64,000 bases of DNA from positions 462,234-526,233 of the forward strand of contig CAKUMB010000001.1 in NCBI GenBank assembly GCA_934667475.1. Direction: 5' to 3'. Shown one piece after another: positions 62,344-64,000 of this stretch (position 1 is its first letter; each line of letters starts with the position of its first letter). Made by a program: the position numbers and the translations under genes. The notes below the pieces were generated by a model, which was not told where the DNA came from, searched no databases, and was given only the letters and a program-made list of their open reading frames with translations. This DNA comes from an uncultured Muribaculaceae bacterium (GTDB lineage Bacteria; Bacteroidota; Bacteroidia; Bacteroidales; Muribaculaceae).

Positions 62344-63222
62344 ATGCTTGATTTTGTTACATGGACGGTCAACCCCAACCTGTTCACTGGCTTCGTCAGT
62401 GTGCGCTGGTATGGGCTGATGTTTGCCATAGGCTTCCTTGTGGGCTATGAGATAGTGTGGCGCATGTTCCGCCACGAGGGCGCTCCCGAGAATTGGGTGG
62501 GCAGCCTGTTTATCTACGTGGTGGTGGCCACCGTGCTCGGCGCACGCCTTGGCCACGTGTTTTTCTACCAATGGGACTACTATTCGCAGCACCTGTCAGA
62601 GATTCCCAAAATTTGGGAGGGCGGCCTCGCCAGCCACGGCGGCACCCTGGCCATCATCTTCGCCATCTGGCTCTACAGCCGCTGTGTCACCCACCGTCCC
62701 ATGCTGTGGACGCTCGACCGCCTGGTGGTGCCCGTGGGCTTCGTGGGCGCGCTCATCCGCATAGGCAACCTTATGAATCATGAGATATACGGCTCTGTCA
62801 CCACCATGCCGTGGGGCTTCCGATTCATCGACAATGTAATACCCTACATGCAAGGGGCGCAGCCGGTGTTCACCCCGCCGTGCCACCCCACGCAAATCTA
62901 CGAGGCGCTGTGCTACCTCGTGGTGTTTGGCGTGTGCATGTGGATGTATTGGCGGCGTAATCTGCAGGAGCGTCAGGGTCTCATCTTTGGCGTGTTCATG
63001 GTGGGCATCTTTGCCGCCCGCTTCATGGTGGAGTTCATCAAAAATGTGCAGGAGCCTTGGGAACTTGCCATGCGCCAGTCCATAGGGCTCGACCAGGGGC
63101 AGATGCTAAGCATTCCGTTCGTCGTGCTCGGTGTGTGGCTCATAGTGCGTGCCATGCGGCGTCCGCGCGTTGCGCTCACCTTCCCCAACCGGTTCCCCGA
63201 TGATCCCGGCAGCAAAAAATAG
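62344..63222 (+). CDS. lgt: Prolipoprotein diacylglyceryl transferase
   Basis: 292 residues, inner membrane, about seven hydrophobic segments. Transfers diacylglycerol to the lipobox cysteine of prolipoproteins, so it serves the many lipoproteins in this window. Signatures: ARLGHVFFYQWDYY, GGLASHGGTLAI with the HGG motif, and GFVGALIRIGNLMNHEIYG with the essential Arg, Asn and Glu. Start at 62344 is 31 bp after the promoter. It is followed 17 bp later by the AlaX-like gene. Confidence 0.96.
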   Translation: MLDFVTWTVNPNLFTGFVSVRWYGLMFAIGFLVGYEIVWRMFRHEGAPENWVGSLFIYVVVATVLGARLGHVFFYQWDYYSQHLSEIPKIWEGGLASHGGTLAIIFAIWLYSRCVTHRPMLWTLDRLVVPVGFVGALIRIGNLMNHEIYGSVTTMPWGFRFIDNVIPYMQGAQPVFTPPCHPTQIYEALCYLVVFGVCMWMYWRRNLQERQGLIFGVFMVGIFAARFMVEFIKNVQEPWELAMRQSIGLDQGQMLSIPFVVLGVWLIVRAMRRPRVALTFPNRFPDDPGSKK

Positions 63223-63257
63223 CCTGTATCATATATATAATGTATTACTCAAGCGAT

Positions 63258-63728
63258 ATGGAACATCAGTTTAATGCCCACAACAAGCAGGAATATCCGC
63301 CAATGCACACTGCCGAGCACATCCTGAATGCCACCATGGTGAGCATGTTTGGCTGCGGCCGCAATGTGGCTGGCCACGTGGAACGCACCAAGTCGAAGCT
63401 CGACTACGACTTTCCGCGGCCGCTCACGCCACAGGAGGTGGCCGAGGTCGAGGCGCGGGTCAATGGCGTAATCGACGCCGACCTGCCCGTCACCATGGAG
63501 TATGCCACGCAGCAGGAGGTGGCCACCCGCTTCAATCTGCAACGGCTGCCCGACGGGGCCTCGCAGCAAGTGCGCATAGTGCACGTGGGCGACTACGACG
63601 AGTGTCTGTGCGTGGGCGCCCACGTCGGCCACACAGCCCAAATCGGCCACTTCCGCATCAGCAGCACCCGCTATCAGGACGGCCGCTTGCGCATAGTGTT
63701 TCGCCTCGACGGCCCGCAGGCAGGGTAG
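63258..63728 (+). CDS. AlaX-like tRNA-editing protein (short, second-additional-domain only)
   Basis: 156 residues from the ATG at 63258; an in-frame ATG at 63240 is possible. The zinc motifs of the threonyl/alanyl second additional domain are present: HTAEH in YPPMHTAEHILNATM and CxxxH in ECLCVGAHVGHTAQIG. Proteins with only this domain deacylate mischarged tRNA (Ser- or Gly-tRNA-Ala type). It lacks the synthetase and N-terminal domains of longer AlaX proteins. Lies 35 bp after lgt (17 bp by the longer start), so co-transcription is likely; a terminator follows. Confidence 0.82.
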   Translation: MEHQFNAHNKQEYPPMHTAEHILNATMVSMFGCGRNVAGHVERTKSKLDYDFPRPLTPQEVAEVEARVNGVIDADLPVTMEYATQQEVATRFNLQRLPDGASQQVRIVHVGDYDECLCVGAHVGHTAQIGHFRISSTRYQDGRLRIVFRLDGPQAG

Positions 63729-63762
63729 GGCAGGGCGAACGGCAATTAATCATACAATATAT

Positions 63763-63785
63763 AAGCGGCTCTCGGGCCGCTTTTT
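63763..63785 (+). terminator. Terminator of lgt-AlaX operon
   Basis: AAGCGGC/GCCGCTT stem, TCTCGG loop, followed by TTT. Confidence 0.85.
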
Positions 63786-63948
63786 CTGTTTGTGTGCCTC
63801 CGTGCACTTTTGCCCTGAAAATGGCATGTGTTTTAGAATTATGCTGTAGAACATAAGATACACATATTTTAACACTTGTTCTTAATTGCAAGTAATCAAT
63901 AAGTTATAACAAAATCGCTAAAAACGATTAAAAAAACTTTTGTGATTA

Positions 63949-63980
63949 TTTGGTGGGTATCAGAAAAAGCCCTACCTTTG
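63949..63980 (+). promoter_or_regulatory. Promoter reading out of the right edge
   Basis: TTTG (63949-63952), 20 bp, TACCTTTG (63973-63980), perfect consensus. It probably drives the first gene beyond the window. Confidence 0.75.
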
Positions 63981-64000
63981 CATCGCTTTTGAGAAATAAA

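Overview
The window is a GC-rich stretch of a Bacteroidales chromosome, probably a gut Muribaculaceae- or Prevotellaceae-like species. The grounds are a SusC/SusD pair, BspA-type leucine-rich repeats, a DUF2027/Smr protein, Bacteroidetes promoters (TTTG, about 19-20 nt, TAnnTTTG), type IX-secretion-like C-terminal tails, class III anaerobic ribonucleotide reductase, and Bacteroidetes vitamin B12 genes. I see no phage, insertion sequence, CRISPR array or rRNA. The only tRNA is tRNA-Ser(GGA).

Layout. 1-19.2 kb is mostly minus-strand housekeeping: a pepT fragment, an EFR1-type ferredoxin, the DUF2027/Smr protein, tRNA-Ser, a plus-strand RecD-like helicase, rnz, and a run of rsmI-like, MBL hydrolase, cmk, ispH and two uncharacterised genes. 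An esterase, an MFS exporter, a GNAT protein, a SPOR lipoprotein and a BspA-like leucine-rich-repeat protein follow. 19.5-33 kb is a glycan-use-like region: a GHL10-type glycosidase, SusC, SusD, two lipoproteins and a secreted propeller-like protein. 33.2-56.4 kb holds six paralogous secreted phosphodiester glycosidases (NAGPA/DUF2233 family, 809-825 aa), three on each side of a 7.7-kb block. That block carries nrdG, nrdD, a B12-riboswitch-controlled gene pair, xpt, miaA and yjbQ. 57-62 kb is a minus-strand B12 acquisition operon (cobalamin riboswitch, btuB, BtuG-like lipoprotein, surface protein). lgt and a small AlaX-like editing protein close the window.

How it fits together. Two cobalamin riboswitches, 18 kb apart and on opposite strands, should place an outer-membrane B12 transport operon and a separate pair of secreted proteins under the same signal. 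The GHL10-SusCD-NAGPA region reads as a surface system for a glycan that may contain sugar-1-phosphate diester bonds. That substrate is inferred only from the enzyme family. Five of the six NAGPA genes have promoter-like sequences upstream and most are followed by hairpins; the sixth sits 34 bp behind the fifth.

Most noteworthy are the six-copy NAGPA array, its member with a changed DGGGS motif, the riboswitch-controlled secreted pair, and two candidate small RNAs (minus strand 56884-57035, plus strand 7835-7910) that have both promoter and terminator.
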